This document shows, one piece after another, positions 1 through 11,559 of a stretch of 64,000 nucleotides of DNA (position 1 is its first letter; every line of letters begins with the position of its first letter). The notes beneath the pieces are model-generated. The model searched no databases and was not told where the DNA came from. It was given only the letters and a program-made list of their open reading frames with translations. The translations under genes and the position numbers were made by a program. This DNA comes from Fistularia commersonii (lineage: Eukaryota > Chordata > Actinopteri > Syngnathiformes > Fistulariidae): contig JBBMNZ010000015.1 in NCBI GenBank assembly GCA_037954325.1, positions 11,386,501 through 11,450,500 on the forward strand, given 5' to 3'.

Positions 1-217
1 TAAAGCAATAACTCGGGTCACCTTCCCGCTCACGGCGGCGGAGATCATATCGGAGGGATTAGAGATCAAACATCCGCGTGGCGTTCGAGGAACTCGGGAT
101 TCGGGAATTATTTCGGAGCGCAGAAATGCGATGGAACATAAAAAAAAATTAAAAAACTTGCGAAAGCTGGAATCGTCCAATGAAGGCCCAAAAACAGCTG
201 GTGTTTGCTCTCTTCTG

Positions 218-232
218 CCACTAGAGGGCGCT
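218..232 (+). promoter_or_regulatory. CTCF-like binding motif
   Basis: The sequence CCACTAGAGGGCGCT matches the vertebrate CTCF core CCASYAGRGGGCGCY at essentially every position. It lies in an nlgn2 intron. Similar motifs occur elsewhere in the window; occupancy is inference only. Confidence 0.45.
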
Positions 233-369
233 AGATGTCTTTGCGTGGGCACACGGTCACGTCCTCCTCTGACGAACTTTTCTACGAAGTTTCTGGAAAC
301 CTCATCGAACAAGTAGATCTTTTATACTTGACGTTATACTTTCGCTTAATTGAAATAAAACCGTTAGCA

Positions 370-1235
370 CTGGCTTAAGTACTCCATCTTGGTTTATCAG
401 TTGTAATGCAATTACATTCATGACCCTGCAAAAATAACAATGTTAACAAGCATTTCATGTTCAGATGCTTATCGACATATAAGAAGCTGCCTATGAACAC
501 TATCACCTATTACAGGTTAATTAGCAGCTTATTAACATGCCACCTGCTGCTTGTTAACATGAGCCGTTTATTATATGTTAATAAGCTGCTTATCAATGTG
601 TAATCAGACACTTATTAACATTATACATCCTGTTACATGTTGATAAACATTTTAACATGCTTGACGTGACTACATGATTTAGTTGGTGCCAAAATAATCA
701 AATAGAGTAATGTAATAAGTGAAATGCTTATTAAAGTGTTACTCAGCAGCTACTTAACATGACACAAAATGCATATTAACATTATACATCCTATTAAATG
801 TTAATAAACACTTCGTAAATTAACTTTAAGATGCGAGATGTGACTTATGTGATCCAGCTGGCGCCAAAATAATCGAATAGAATGATTTAATAATCCTGAC
901 CGTGCAAACAAACAACATTAGTAAGCATGTTATGATATTAAAATGTGCATTAACATGCTAATAAACTGCTTAGTGCTAACTGCTAACATGTAATAAGCTG
1001 CTGATGCAGATTATGCATCCTATTACGTGCTAATAAACACTTAGTAAATGAACTTGGCGTCAAAATAATCTGGTAAATCCATGTAATAATCATGACCGTG
1101 CAAACAAACAATGTTAATAGGCATGTTATTACACGTTAAGATGCTTACTATCATTATGCATCTTATTATATGTTAATAAACATGAACTTAAAGATTCTTG
1201 GCATGACTTTACCGCTGAAATAATTGTACATTCAA
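370..1235. repeat. AT-rich degenerate tandem repeat, unit about 150-225 bp
   Basis: Blocks recur in the same order: a GGCGCCAAAATAATC-like block (about 683, 860 and 1056), a CTGACCGTGCAAACAAACAA-like block (about 421, 896 and 1090) and a GTTAATAAACACTT-like block (about 640, 801, 1027 and 1175). Between them are many TTAACATG and TAATAAGCTGCT words. Spacing is irregular, so this looks like an old satellite-like array with indels. No coding potential. Confidence 0.6.
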
Positions 1236-2242
1236 TAAAATGTATAGTTAACAGACGTCCCTGCATGCGGTGATAAATCCAGATGTCTTTCATTTTTTTC
1301 CCTCTCTAAAATTCAGAAATAGCCGTCGTATGCCATTATTCACCGCATGTTACGATCAAAAATGTAAGAAATAAATAAAACAATTGATTTTTGTTCTTGC
1401 GATCCCTGCCAAAGAGCAGATCGGAAAGAAAAAAAACACACCACGCGTCTTTTTCTAATAATCCACTTTTTGAACCTCAATCAGATTCACTAAGGCGTCA
1501 GATTTGGGCGCCGGTCAAACACCTGGCGCCCGAACAGAGGTCGGACGGCCCTTTGCCCAAGATTACACAACCCCGATCAGGATTTAAGGATGGTGCATCG
1601 ATCGGAGGGATGGGGGGGATTATTAAATCTGGCAACTGTTTTTTTCCCCATCGCCGTCTGCGTCCCTGCTCGGGATCGCTATAGCAACGGCCATTAATCC
1701 CTGGAACACGCCGCCGCGCTTGCACGGTGCGTTACGTAACAATAAACATCCCAAGGTTTTTAGCTCTAATTCGGAATTATTTAAGCCGTTGGCGTGCCGT
1801 ATCCATTCCTAATTCCTGGTCCAGACGGGATTGGGGACGGACGGCATCCCATAGATTACGATGGCTCCCGTTCCTCGAGGTGAGCGGAAGACCCACGGAC
1901 GCTTTCCAATCCCATCCACAATCTGGATTAATAAAGCGAGATCCAAGACGTGGTTCAGATGATTCAACTTCCTGTTTTCACTTGGATTAAAATCCCGTCG
2001 CGTTCCCCTTCGCTTTATTTCGCGACCACACTTCCTGTTGCCCTCGCCACTTCCTATTTCACTTTGAAAGTGACTTCCTTGTCCCGTAATTGATTTTTTA
2101 AATGATCCCACGGCAGATCCTGACCCCGTGTGACTCGGCCGCTATGCTAACAGGCTAACGATACACCATCTTGCCATCATCTTGGTTCTCGCCGAGATGG
2201 AGGGATCGTCCAATCGAGTGCGAGAAACCGGCGGCGTCTCAC

Positions 2243-2428
2243 CTTCTGAGTGGTGTGATAGGATGAGGAGGTTGACGCAGGCGGCGCCGGCGCCCGAGCC
2301 AAAGATGGTAATCCTCTCCGGGTCGCCACCAAAGTTGCCGATGTTTTCGTTGAGCCAGCGCAGCGCCTGGATCTGGTCCAGCAGGCCGTAGTTCCCCTTG
2401 GCTGACTGGTCCCCGGTGCTCAGGAACC
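2243..2428 (-). CDS. nlgn2: neuroligin-2 coding exon, nucleophile-elbow region
   Basis: This 186-bp exon encodes residues 222-283 plus one base of the model. It continues the cholinesterase-like fold after the exon at 9761-9910. It starts after the acceptor CTCCGCAG and ends at GAAG followed by GTGAGA. The phase-1 start completes the glycine codon left open by the previous exon, giving LGVLG-FLSTGDQ. The peptide holds KGNYGLLDQIQALRW, GGDPERITIFGSGAG and LLILSHHSEG. In catalytic cholinesterases the elbow reads GESAG; here residue 267 is glycine in place of serine, the known non-catalytic state of neuroligins, which act as postsynaptic adhesion proteins that bind neurexins. The next exon, expected to begin with LFQKAIAQSG-like sequence, is outside the window. 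Confidence 0.95.
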
Positions 2429-2779
2429 CTGCGGAGAACCAGAGGTCACACATCGATAAACAGCAAGAACACACACACACTCACACACTTTTATTCCTCC
2501 TGATGGTGAATTACTGCACCGCAATACATAATCCTGAGGTGCGTTATAAAGCAAAGGCCGGGAAAATATTTTATCCTTTAGCTAAACTGCGTACTCATGA
2601 GATTTGTGGCCACAGGGAGTCTGCAGAGAGAGAGAGGGAAGGCGAGAGGAGAGGAAGAGATTGAATTCCTCCCTCTTTTTCTGATTTTGGGGGTTCTCCT
2701 GTAACCTGGAGACGTTGTTTTCGGCCACTTGGGGAAGGTAGATGCGGCGTTTCTACACTAATCAGCACAATGGCAAATC

Positions 2780-4250
2780 ACGGTTTACCCGAGTAAGTGA
2801 CTGAACTAGTAGTAGTGGGGCAGTGCTCTTGTCTGGAGGGGAATCATTAGGAGAGTCAGTGAAGTAGGAAGTATGGTGGACTGGAGATACAAGAATGGAG
2901 CCAAGGCAGCAAGTAACTAAGTCGGTATCAAAAGTCAGTAAGTCTCTCAATAAATCTACATAATTAACTAGACGAGGCAGTGTATAGGTCAGCAAGTAAG
3001 TCAGTCACTAAGTATCCAAGTAAGTCAGGAAGTATCGAGGAAAATCTAAGTCATCAACTCGGTGCTGTCATGGGCAGTGCAGTAAGTGTACAAGTCAGCG
3101 AGTAACTGAGTGTGTAAGTGTTGAAGTAATTACGAGTCAGACAGTAGGTGAGGCAGTGGTTACTTCAGTGAGTAACCAAGTAAGTCCGTAAGTAAGTCCT
3201 AAGTGAGGTACCAGCAGGTACCTGGGTAAGACAGCAAGTAACCATGTGAGTCACTGTCAAAGTAAATCTAAGTTGGCCAGTAGATGAGGCAGTGGGTATG
3301 TCACTAAGTAACCCTTCAAGTAACTATATGAGTCAGCATACAACTAGGTAAGACATTAAGTGAACAAGTTAGTAAATAACTAACTCAGTCAAAGTGAGTT
3401 GTTAAGTGTCAAAATAAGTCATAGGTGAGTCAGTGGTTACTTCAGTGACTAAGTCAGCAAGTTACTGAGTCGATAGGTCTGCGAGCCGGCGAGTGAGTCG
3501 ATCAGCGAATCTTTCATTGATTAGCCGAGTCAGCGGGCAGGTAAACAAGTAAACAAGTAAACAAGTAAGGTAAACAAATCAAGTCTGTAAGTACACAAGT
3601 ACTTGGGTTAAAAATCAGGGGCAAGTGCATCTGTTGTTCTGCAAGTGGGTAAGTCACTCATCCAATATGTCCGTTCGTTAGCACTCGGTAGCAAGTCAAG
3701 GCTAGTGAAGTGAGTGCTCAAATGAGTACTTCAGTGAGTACTGGATGGGAGTTTGCCTGTGATTCTCCATCTGCTACATCTGTGAGATCATCAGTTAGCA
3801 GGGCTGATAAGCTGATGCTAGCTTAGCGTCCCCTGCTAACAACGGTGACCGATCACTTCGTTGTTTTTAGTAGCTTTTAAATGGTCTGGAACTAAAAAAT
3901 AAAATGTTTTTCTCAAATCAATTGTTTCAGGACATGTCGCGTGGGGATGTACGAGTCAGAGGATGTTAGACCAGTTTGTTATCTCTGACCAAAGCAGAGT
4001 CAGTGACTTGGTCCATAAGTGAGTCCATTCATACTTCTGGAAGAAAATTAAGGGTGCAGGTCGATCAATCAGTTGGTCAGAAGATACACAAGCCAGTAAA
4101 TTAGTGAGTACATTGGCAAGTAGGCCAGTAAATCACTAACTACATTAGCATTTACACAAGTACGATGGTAAGTGGGTCAATCAGAAAGTACGTGCAGCAG
4201 AGGAAGGACATTGGCATGTACATAGTTCAGTCAGGGAGCACATGAGTGAT
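2780..4250. repeat. decayed short-unit tandem repeat (GTAAGTCA/AGTCAGTA words)
   Basis: For nearly 1.5 kb the plus strand is filled with variants of AAGTAAGTCAGT, ACTAAGT and GAGTCAGCAAGTAA, spaced about 8-20 bases apart but with no fixed period. A stretch at 3541-3570 is still a clean run of AAACAAGT units. This is best read as an old simple repeat eroded by point changes and indels. Confidence 0.65.
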
Positions 4251-5021
4251 GTAGTACTACGGTACCTCAGTAAATGTCTGAATGCGGCGGTACACGACGG
4301 TAGTACTGAGTACTTCATCCACGGCCGAAACAATCTGTTTGGTAGTAAGTCATGCAAGTCTGTTCGGCAGTTTCCAAGACGTGTCTTGCATGAAACGGCA
4401 AAACTAACAAAATATTCTTTAATGTTCTCCTAAGGATCTCAAGAGGATCCATGCAGTGCTGAACTGAGGCGCCTCCCAAAGTTCCTCCAATATTCCACGG
4501 TTTGCACGGCAGTGAACGCATCATCAGCTCACTGGTTTTTGCTAATCTCTGAGGATGTTATGCATCCCCATCACCTCTCTCTCTCGCTCTCTCTCAAGAT
4601 ATATATATCTATATATGTTTTTTTTTTAAATTATTTTTCTAAGGGGGTTGTAAAGATTAGTTAATGTCAGCCGGCTAAATAAAAGCAAATAAGTGGAACT
4701 TTTTCAATTTACAGAAAAGCAAACCAGCACGCGGCACTGCATAAGGCTACATCCAAGAAGCATCAAGTAGCTTCCCCTCAATCCACAGGAATGGACGTAC
4801 AAGTCACAGAGACATCCAGCCCTTCATCTGTGTTTCTTGGTTGAAGGCTCAGTGAGGGGGCGGAGCCAAACACGTCCGGCGCTGCGGGCGGGAGGCGGGG
4901 TTTAACCGGGGCCGGTCAGCTGTCACTCATATTTACCATGACAACAAGGGGAGGTCATGAAAAACATGGTGGGATCTCAGTGGTCCTTTCACACCTGCGT
5001 GTGATCGGACCACCAGCAGGG

Positions 5022-5025
<4 letters not shown>

Positions 5026-5081
<56 letters not shown>

Positions 5082-5194
5082 CGAATGCACGGGGAAGCGT
5101 CTGCTGTTTGGCTGCTGGAGGACCTGCCACGGTTGCCTGGCAACTGTCCAGGGCTTCCAGCAAAATGACATGGAGGCTCACAAAAGCACTTGCA

Positions 5195-5258
<64 letters not shown>

Positions 5259-5327
5259 CAAGCAGTGACACATTCAAGCACATAAACAGCTGAATACACT
5301 CGTGCACCACACAAAAAAAATGGTGGT

Positions 5328-5382
<55 letters not shown>

Positions 5383-5815
5383 GGCGCCTGCACGTCCTGG
5401 CTGTCTCCAGGGGGCGCGGTGTTCGTCCACCATCGAAGATCTATTGAAGTCAATGGACCCCCCCAAGTTTCCTTCTGATCGCCCCCCCATCTGCTGAGTA
5501 GGACTTCCTGCTGACTTTCGTGCTGAGAGCAGCAGTTTGTGAGGCTGAACTCATGCATATTCAAGGCTTCCACGGCCGCGGAGCCGTGAGGAGCGTCGTT
5601 AACCTTTGGGCGAAGACGACCACGGCGGCGGGTGGGAAATGATGGGGGGGGCCGTCTTGAAAAAACAAAAAAACGATACATTGGCAATGTTTTGCGGACC
5701 AGGATGGCTGCTGGAATCAGCAGCGCAGGAGAGGAAACTTTCAGAGCCGTAAAGCTAGAGGCCGGGAAAAAAACATGGTGGCCGAGCCGGGTCATGCCAG
5801 ATGTCTCACACACCA

Positions 5816-5890
<75 letters not shown>

Positions 5891-5968
5891 AAGGGCAGGT
5901 GGGAATAGAAAAAGATTTCCGAGACACGAGACAGGTATAAACAGGAACGTAGCACAGAGTGATGGACG

Positions 5969-6011
<43 letters not shown>

Positions 6012-6052
6012 ACACACACACGCACACTCACACACACCCACACACACATTCT
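5026..6052. repeat. cluster of five dinucleotide microsatellites
   Basis: There are (CA)n runs at about 5026-5079, 5195-5254 and 5330-5379, a (TG)n run at 5820-5887 (about 34 units) and an imperfect (CA)n run at about 5971-6050. The blocks between them are unique sequence. The long Thr-His and Val-Cys frames here are translations of the repeat. Opposite-polarity runs at 5330-5379 and 5820-5887 could pair in an RNA. Confidence 0.95.
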
Positions 6053-6341
6053 GTGAAGGGCAGATGATGTATTCCCACACAGGAAGGGATCCAGATGCCA
6101 AAACTTGGCGAAAACTGGCAATTTACGTTTTGTCTGCCATATATGTAAATAAAAATGGATCTATATATATATATAAATACAAATCTAAATATACATACTT
6201 ACATATATGTTAATGGAAATATAAGAAATATATAGAAATAATACAATGGAAATAGTGAATGAATAATATGAATATTTTTGTTAGTCATTCATTCATTGTG
6301 GTTTCAGGGTCAGGGAGCCAATCGCAGTTGAGATTGCTGCG

Positions 6342-6590
6342 GGAGGCGGGGCTTAATCGGACCAATCGCCTGTCAATCACCTGTCCGCTCCACCGTTCAC
6401 GCCGACGGGATCGGTTCGTTAATGGTTGCCACGGTTACCTAAAACATGGCCGAAAGTCCGTGCGCATCGATGTGCATGTTTTCAAAACATAAAACAGCTG
6501 TACAAAACCCCGAAAGGAAAAAAAAAAAAATTACAAATTAAAAATCCCGGGACGAGAGGCGGGGCTTCACCCACTCAGCTGTCAATCAAC
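6342..6590 (+). repeat. two copies of a dispersed GC-rich motif
   Basis: Copies at 6342-6380 and 6555-6590 share GAGGCGGGGCTT followed within 20 bases by CTGTCAATCA. Other copies occur at 4891, 19397 (minus), 24443, 24999 (minus), 25716 and 48655. They resemble fragments of an interspersed teleost repeat. Confidence 0.5.
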
Positions 6591-7244
6591 CATCATTCAC
6601 ACCTTCATGCCGACGCCCAATCCAGTGGGATTAATCCACTCAGTGTGGAAAATATTGCACTTCTGCAAGAATGAATGTTCCAGAAGACCCCCCCCCCCAC
6701 CCCCCCTCCCCTGAGTTCATTAATTACTTAATTAGTTAATTAGTGTGAACAGATGGCAGTGCAGCACAAATCACAAGGCTGCAGCCTGGGGGGGGGGGAC
6801 CGGAAATGAAAAAAAAAAAAAAAAATCATGTGACCCCTCCTCGCGAGCAGAAACGCGGCGGTTGCCATGACAACGCGTTGATTGAAATGGACGGCCGCAG
6901 AGTTGTTCCTCCCTTTTTTTTTTTTTTTTTCCTGAAAGCGTCTTCCGACGGGTTATTTTTAGAATCGCCGTTACCGGCTCCGTTAAAAGCGCTGCGCGCG
7001 TCGCACCGGTTCACGCGCACGCGCAGAGCGCGCCCCGCGTCCGCGTTCACGGCTGCCGGTAAAATATTCAGGCGGATCCGGTGCATTATTCATGCGTGCC
7101 TTACGCACGCACACGGGGTTGCGCGCTGTCAGGCGGCCATCACGTGCACGCGTGGGAAATCGTGCACACGAAAACACACACACGCACGGCTGCACACTGT
7201 TACACACCCTCACATGCACACGAGGAGCGGGAGCAGTATGTCTA

Positions 7245-7445
7245 TGAGTGTGTGTGTGTGTGTGTGTGTGTGCACATGTATGCATGTATGCATGCATGTA
7301 TGTATGTATGTATGTATGTATGTGTGTGCGTAAATACTGCGCATATGCACGCGCACGCACGCAAACACAGAGGGATAATCGCCTTAGTACAGTAACCCAT
7401 TTAAAGCATATCAGAGACAGAGGGAGAGGAAGGGAGTGTGTGTAT

Positions 7446-7519
<74 letters not shown>

Positions 7520-7627
7520 AAGACTGTATTCACCCACATCCTGAAAAATATTGAAGACTTAGAGGAATCAAGGACACTGCGTCATCCCTCAGTCACCCAG
7601 CAGGAGTCTACACCTGTGGGTGCAGGT

Positions 7628-7660
<33 letters not shown>

Positions 7661-7676
7661 TGTGTGTGTGTGTGCG
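7245..7676. repeat. GT, ATGT, TG-GA compound microsatellites
   Basis: The runs are (GT)n at 7247-7272, (ATGT/ATGC)n at about 7275-7325, (TG)n at 7437-7501 joined to (GA)n at 7502-7520, and interrupted (GT)n at 7625-7676. Non-repeat intron sequence lies between them. Confidence 0.9.
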
Positions 7677-8617
7677 CGCACGCTTGGCGTGCAGAACGAA
7701 CGTCCAAGTTTTGTTGCCTATCCTAAATCTACCCGAACTTCCGAGGCGCTTTTAGTTTGATAAAAAAAACTGAGCAGATCTGTTTGTTGATCGTAACATA
7801 ACCTTGGCGACAAGAAGCATCCCATAACCAGGTGCGAAAAAAAAGTAATGACTGAGGGATTCCTGTGCAAAGTTACCGTAGCGACAAGTGCAAAAAAACA
7901 CCCAAAAGGAGGAGGGAGCACATGAGCACCCCCCAGTGGCGGGGGTCGGTACTGCGGCCTGTTTCGTTGGGTGCACTTGGGTGGTTTCAGCAGGTCTGTT
8001 TTCCAGCTGGAAGTTGGCTCTCCGTCGCCGTAGAGGACGGGAAAAAGCGAGGCCACACCAGTCAGAGCTTCCGTGCCCCTCACAGCACCAGTAGGTTTGA
8101 TCATTTAATTAAAAAAAAGTAGCATTTTTTAAAAAACAGCTGGTATCGAGCGGTGGATCCAAGTTCAGCTCGTCCTTGTCCCCAAGACCCCCCCCCCACA
8201 CACACACACACACATCCAACCGCCATCGACACTGTCAATAACCCCCTCCACCCCCCCAACCCTCTGCTAACACACCCCGCCAGGCTTGGACGGCGTCCTG
8301 GACGATGCTCATCGCTCGGTTTATCATCGCCCCGATATGTTGAAACAGGCCTGATGCAATAAACAGGATCTGATTACCCGACCTGGCAATGACGGACACG
8401 GCCCCTGTGTGTGTGTGTGTGTGTGCAAACAACTCCGAAATATGATGCCGAATGTAAACACTGCTTTCCATGCTTGTATTTGCACGCACACACCCATGCC
8501 ATCAGTGACAAGCTCTGGGGGGAGTATAGACAAGAAACAATTTTAATCCTTTATTAACCCTTTCCCGCCAAGGACGATAATGTTGCCGCGTCAACAGTGA
8601 AGAGGCGTCTCAACTCT

Positions 8618-8621
<4 letters not shown>

Positions 8622-8655
<34 letters not shown>
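8622..8655 (+). repeat. (CA)n microsatellite
   Basis: About 17 CA units in the nlgn2 intron. A shorter (GT)n run lies at 8405-8424. Confidence 0.9.
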
Positions 8656-8656
<1 letters not shown>

Positions 8657-9760
8657 TGGTTGTGGAAGTTTCCCCCACCGCCGCAGCGACAAATTTCCCA
8701 AAACCGTGGAATTGGCGAGGCGAGGCTGACGCACCTGTGCCTCCTGCACAATGGTGGGAGTGCACAGGTGCTCTGGCAGCGCAAAAAAAGAAAAGAAATT
8801 GTGCGATTTCACAGGAGGGGAAATTAAAAGAAACAAACATGTGTTATTACACATTTATAACATAGGAAGTACACCGTAATAGCAGGTTTGCCTTGGAACG
8901 CTGTACTTAAACTGAATTTTAAGGTTCCAGGAGCAAACAGAGGGGCTAATTATGCCGCTCATCACCGTCTAGTAACTTTTCACTTTTCACAGAGGCGCTT
9001 ACCTAGAGCCCTTTATCTGTAATTCTACTGTTGTGTTATTATTACAATGTTATTGTGTGATCTTCTCGGAATGATCATGAGTCTTCAGTGAAGCTGCTGT
9101 CAGGACGGTGGGAGGATGACCCTGGGCGGGTGTTCGGACGTCGCTAATAAAATCCGATTTTTGATCAAATTTTGAATCGAGCCGCCAATGAATCCCGATG
9201 CACGAACGCACAAACAAACTCACGGGCTTACAGCGTTGTTGCGTAGCAGTCATGCGTGCTACTCCGTGTTGTTTACATTGTTCACTGTTGTATTTTTTTT
9301 TTGCAGTAAGTGATCCCTCATTATGGCTAATGGGGCGGCTACGCTAACGAAGCAAAGGTTTCATGTCTTAAAAGAAGAAAAGCAGTGATTGTTAGCTTGA
9401 GGAAATGGCAGACAGCTAGCGGGAGATAGCATTAGCAAGTGTCTCACATGTCAGAGGGCTTAACTTTTGCGTGAAGGAAATGCAAAAGTGACACAAGAAG
9501 CGAAAGAACAGCAGAACCAGCAATAATTAAAATTTATTTCTGTATTTTCACCACTAATAAACCCATAAAAAAGTTTTCAAAGAGTGCAGAAGGTTTGCTG
9601 GTTCGACGGAAAACTAATAAAATAGCTAACCCGAGGTGCTGCTGCGGTACCGTACTGACTGGAATACACAGGCCTCCCCGCCGGTCATGTGACTTGCAAG
9701 ATTGAATTATCAGTAAACAGACATGCTGACGTCTTTTTTTTTTTTTTCCTCTGCACTCAC

Positions 9761-9910
9761 CCAGCACGCCGAGCCGGTAGTTCATGGTGACAACGATGAC
9801 GTTCCCATAGGCGGCAAGGACGCTGCCGTCGAACATGTTCCCTGAGCCCTCCATGTAGGAGCCGCCGTGGATGAACAGCATCACGGGCTTCTTGCGGCGA
9901 TCACGGATGT
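9761..9910 (-). CDS. nlgn2: neuroligin-2 coding exon after splice site A
   Basis: This 150-bp exon encodes residues 172-221 of the model plus one base. It begins after the acceptor CTGTTTTCAG and ends at GTGCTGG followed by the donor GTGAGTGCAG. The peptide runs DIRDRRKKPVMLFIHGG, SYMEGSGNMFDGSVLAAYGN, VIVVTMNYRLGVLG. The IHGGSYMEG segment corresponds to the oxyanion-hole loop of cholinesterase-like proteins, and NYRLGVLG is a conserved core strand. The phase-1 start lets it follow either the cassette exon (giving DED-IRD) or the first coding exon directly (giving EDD-IRD), so skipping keeps the frame. MFDGSVLAAYGN matches neuroligin-2 more closely than my recollection of neuroligin-1. Confidence 0.95.
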
Positions 9911-10178
9911 CTGAAAACAGGAGGCGGGGAACAAGTCTCCGTCGTTAGCACGTCAACAACCATATTTGCTTCACAATTGTATCATTAACGGTGTTACAGA
10001 CAATGGCAGACATAGGCAAGTAACTATGACATTACCTGTGCAAAAAAAAAAAATAAATAAAAAAAAAAAATATATATATATATAGATGTACTAATGAAAC
10101 AAATAATGAAATAATTGAGGTTTTTTATATTTATCTACTTTTTAGCAAAAGGCAGACTTCTGAAGGAAAAGAAGTGTA

Positions 10179-10832
10179 CAGTGATCCCTCTCTATAACGT
10201 GGTTTACTTTTTACGGTTTCGCTACTTCACGGATTTGCATCGTGCATTGTGTTCTGCATTCTGATTGGCTAAAAAGTCACTCGCTTCTTCTCTACCTGTG
10301 CGTCAATAACGTTGCGGTTTAATATGTACACGGATGTAAAACAGCTTGCCAAATTTACATTACGTACGTGCAAATTCTCTTGCAATTTCGAGTTTCTCCT
10401 AAAGCCATAATGTTGACAAAATGCTCTGGACCGAAAAAAGCACCTGCGACAGGGCCCAAAAGGCAGCGGAAGATTACATTACATTACATTACATTTGGCA
10501 GACGCTTTTATCCAAAGCGACTTACAATAGAGACTTACAATAAGATGCTATCTATCGCAGATAAAGTTAAACTTCTGGACATGCTAAGGGAAGGTAAAAG
10601 CTATGCGGCTGTAGGTCGGCATTACAGAATCAAAGGATGTTCCATTCGTTCCATAAAGAGGGAAGAAAAAAACAAAAGGACAACAGCAGCAATAAGTTTT
10701 AATAAGGATGCAATGCATAATAGAGTATTTAATTGTATAATAATTGTAAAAAAAAGAAATAAAGGTTTCTACTTCACGGATTTCACGGGTTCTTTTTGGA
10801 AAGTAACCCCCGCGAAAAACAAGGGTATACTG
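10179..10832 (+). mobile_element. Tigger/pogo-like DNA transposon remnant
   Basis: The ends read CAGTGATCCCTC on the left and, on the reverse strand, CAGTATACCCTTG on the right. Both are flanked by TA (10177-10178 and 10833-10834), the target duplication of Tc1/mariner-superfamily elements. The interior keeps an open frame from about 10410 to 10700 encoding GPKKAPATGPKRQRK, then MLSIADKVKLLDMLREGKSY and AAVGRHYRIKG, typical of the N-terminal helix-turn-helix (CENP-B type) of Tigger transposases. The catalytic domain is missing, so it is not autonomous. A 72-bp in-frame insertion splits the reading frame (10475-10546). Confidence 0.8.
10475..10546 (+). mobile_element. short teleost repeat inserted inside the Tigger frame
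   Basis: A 67-bp sequence of ACATT repeats followed by TTTGGCAGACGCTTTTATCC and AAAGCGACTTACAAT, a motif widespread in fish genomes, lies between two AAGAT copies (10470-10474 and 10542-10546). Removing it and one AAGAT restores the expected junction KRQRK-MLSIADK. The family name is uncertain. Confidence 0.7.
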
Positions 10833-10858
10833 TATATATATATATTTTCACTATATAC

Positions 10859-11299
10859 CAGGGGTCCCCAAACTTTTTCCAGCAAGGGCCAAATAACTTT
10901 ATCCTTCTCTGATGGGGTGCCGGGCCAGTTTGTAACAAAAAGTGTGACGATCCCAGAGGTGTCTAAAGGTAAACATTTATTGATTTCCAGAAAGCCACAT
11001 ATAACCAAAAAATTAACGCTCTCTGGGATCTTGACAGGACAAAAAAAAAAAAAAATCAGAAAATAAATAATAACATTATTAATGAAATAAATAATAACCA
11101 AATAATCCTTTTCAAGTTTTTCACAGAAAAAAAGACCGGATAAGGCGCAGACTGCAGAAGGGTGGACTTGAACGTTACGTTCAGTGCGTGTGCAAGTCAC
11201 GATTATATGGCCAGAATCAAAAAATATATCATAATGCATCTCTGGTATTGTTCAGGGGCGGGCAAAATATGGAGGCGGGACGTAGTTTGGGGACGACTG
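10859..11299. mobile_element. non-autonomous hAT-like element
   Basis: The left end CAGGGGTCCCCAAACTTT and the right end, reversed CAGTCGTCCCCAAACT, form terminal inverted repeats. Eight-base flanks CTATATAC (10851-10858) and CTATACAC (11300-11307) differ by one base, fitting an hAT target duplication. It holds no transposase. Confidence 0.75.
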
Positions 11300-11559
11300 C
11301 TATACACTATATATTATACATCCAAACGTAGACAATTTCTAAATTGGACATTACAAGACCATAATTAACTTTTTCTTTGTATGCCACAGAAAACTGATGA
11401 GATCTTAAACATAACCCATTATCTGCTGCCAATCAAATAGTGAATAAGCTACTCTGTAGGATTCATGTTTGCAAATCTGAAAAATACTTCAAATCCATCA
11501 AATTTCGTATAAACATATATACAAATATATGTCATTCTGTATAGATCGGGGGTGTCAAA

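Larger units (their letters stand above)
1..2242 (-). other. nlgn2: nlgn2 intron, partial (after the 2243-2428 exon)
   Basis: This follows the GTGAGA donor at 2242-2237 on the minus strand, so it is the start of the intron before the large central neuroligin exon, which is not in the window. It holds an AT-rich tandem repeat (about 370-1235) and a CTCF-like motif (218-232). From 1250 to 2240 I see only unique sequence with short chance reading frames and no splice-bounded exon. Confidence 0.8.
2429..9760 (-). other. nlgn2: nlgn2 intron, 7.3 kb
   Basis: It lies between the donor GTGAGTGCAG at 9760 and the acceptor at 2430/2429. It contains a decayed octamer repeat (2780-4250), a large (CA)n/(TG)n cluster (5026-6052), further CA/TG/GA/ATGT arrays (7245-7676), a (CA)n tract (8622-8655) and GC-rich dispersed motifs (4891, 6342 and 6555). 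No other exon with coherent protein similarity was seen. Confidence 0.85.

Noticed and set aside
2780..4250. Dozens of GTAAGT words as splice donors
   Set aside because: They are on the plus strand, opposite to nlgn2, and belong to a decayed simple repeat.
4933..6121. Long reading frames rich in Cys-Val or Thr-His on both strands
   Set aside because: They are translations of (CA)n/(TG)n microsatellites; no family similarity outside the repeats.
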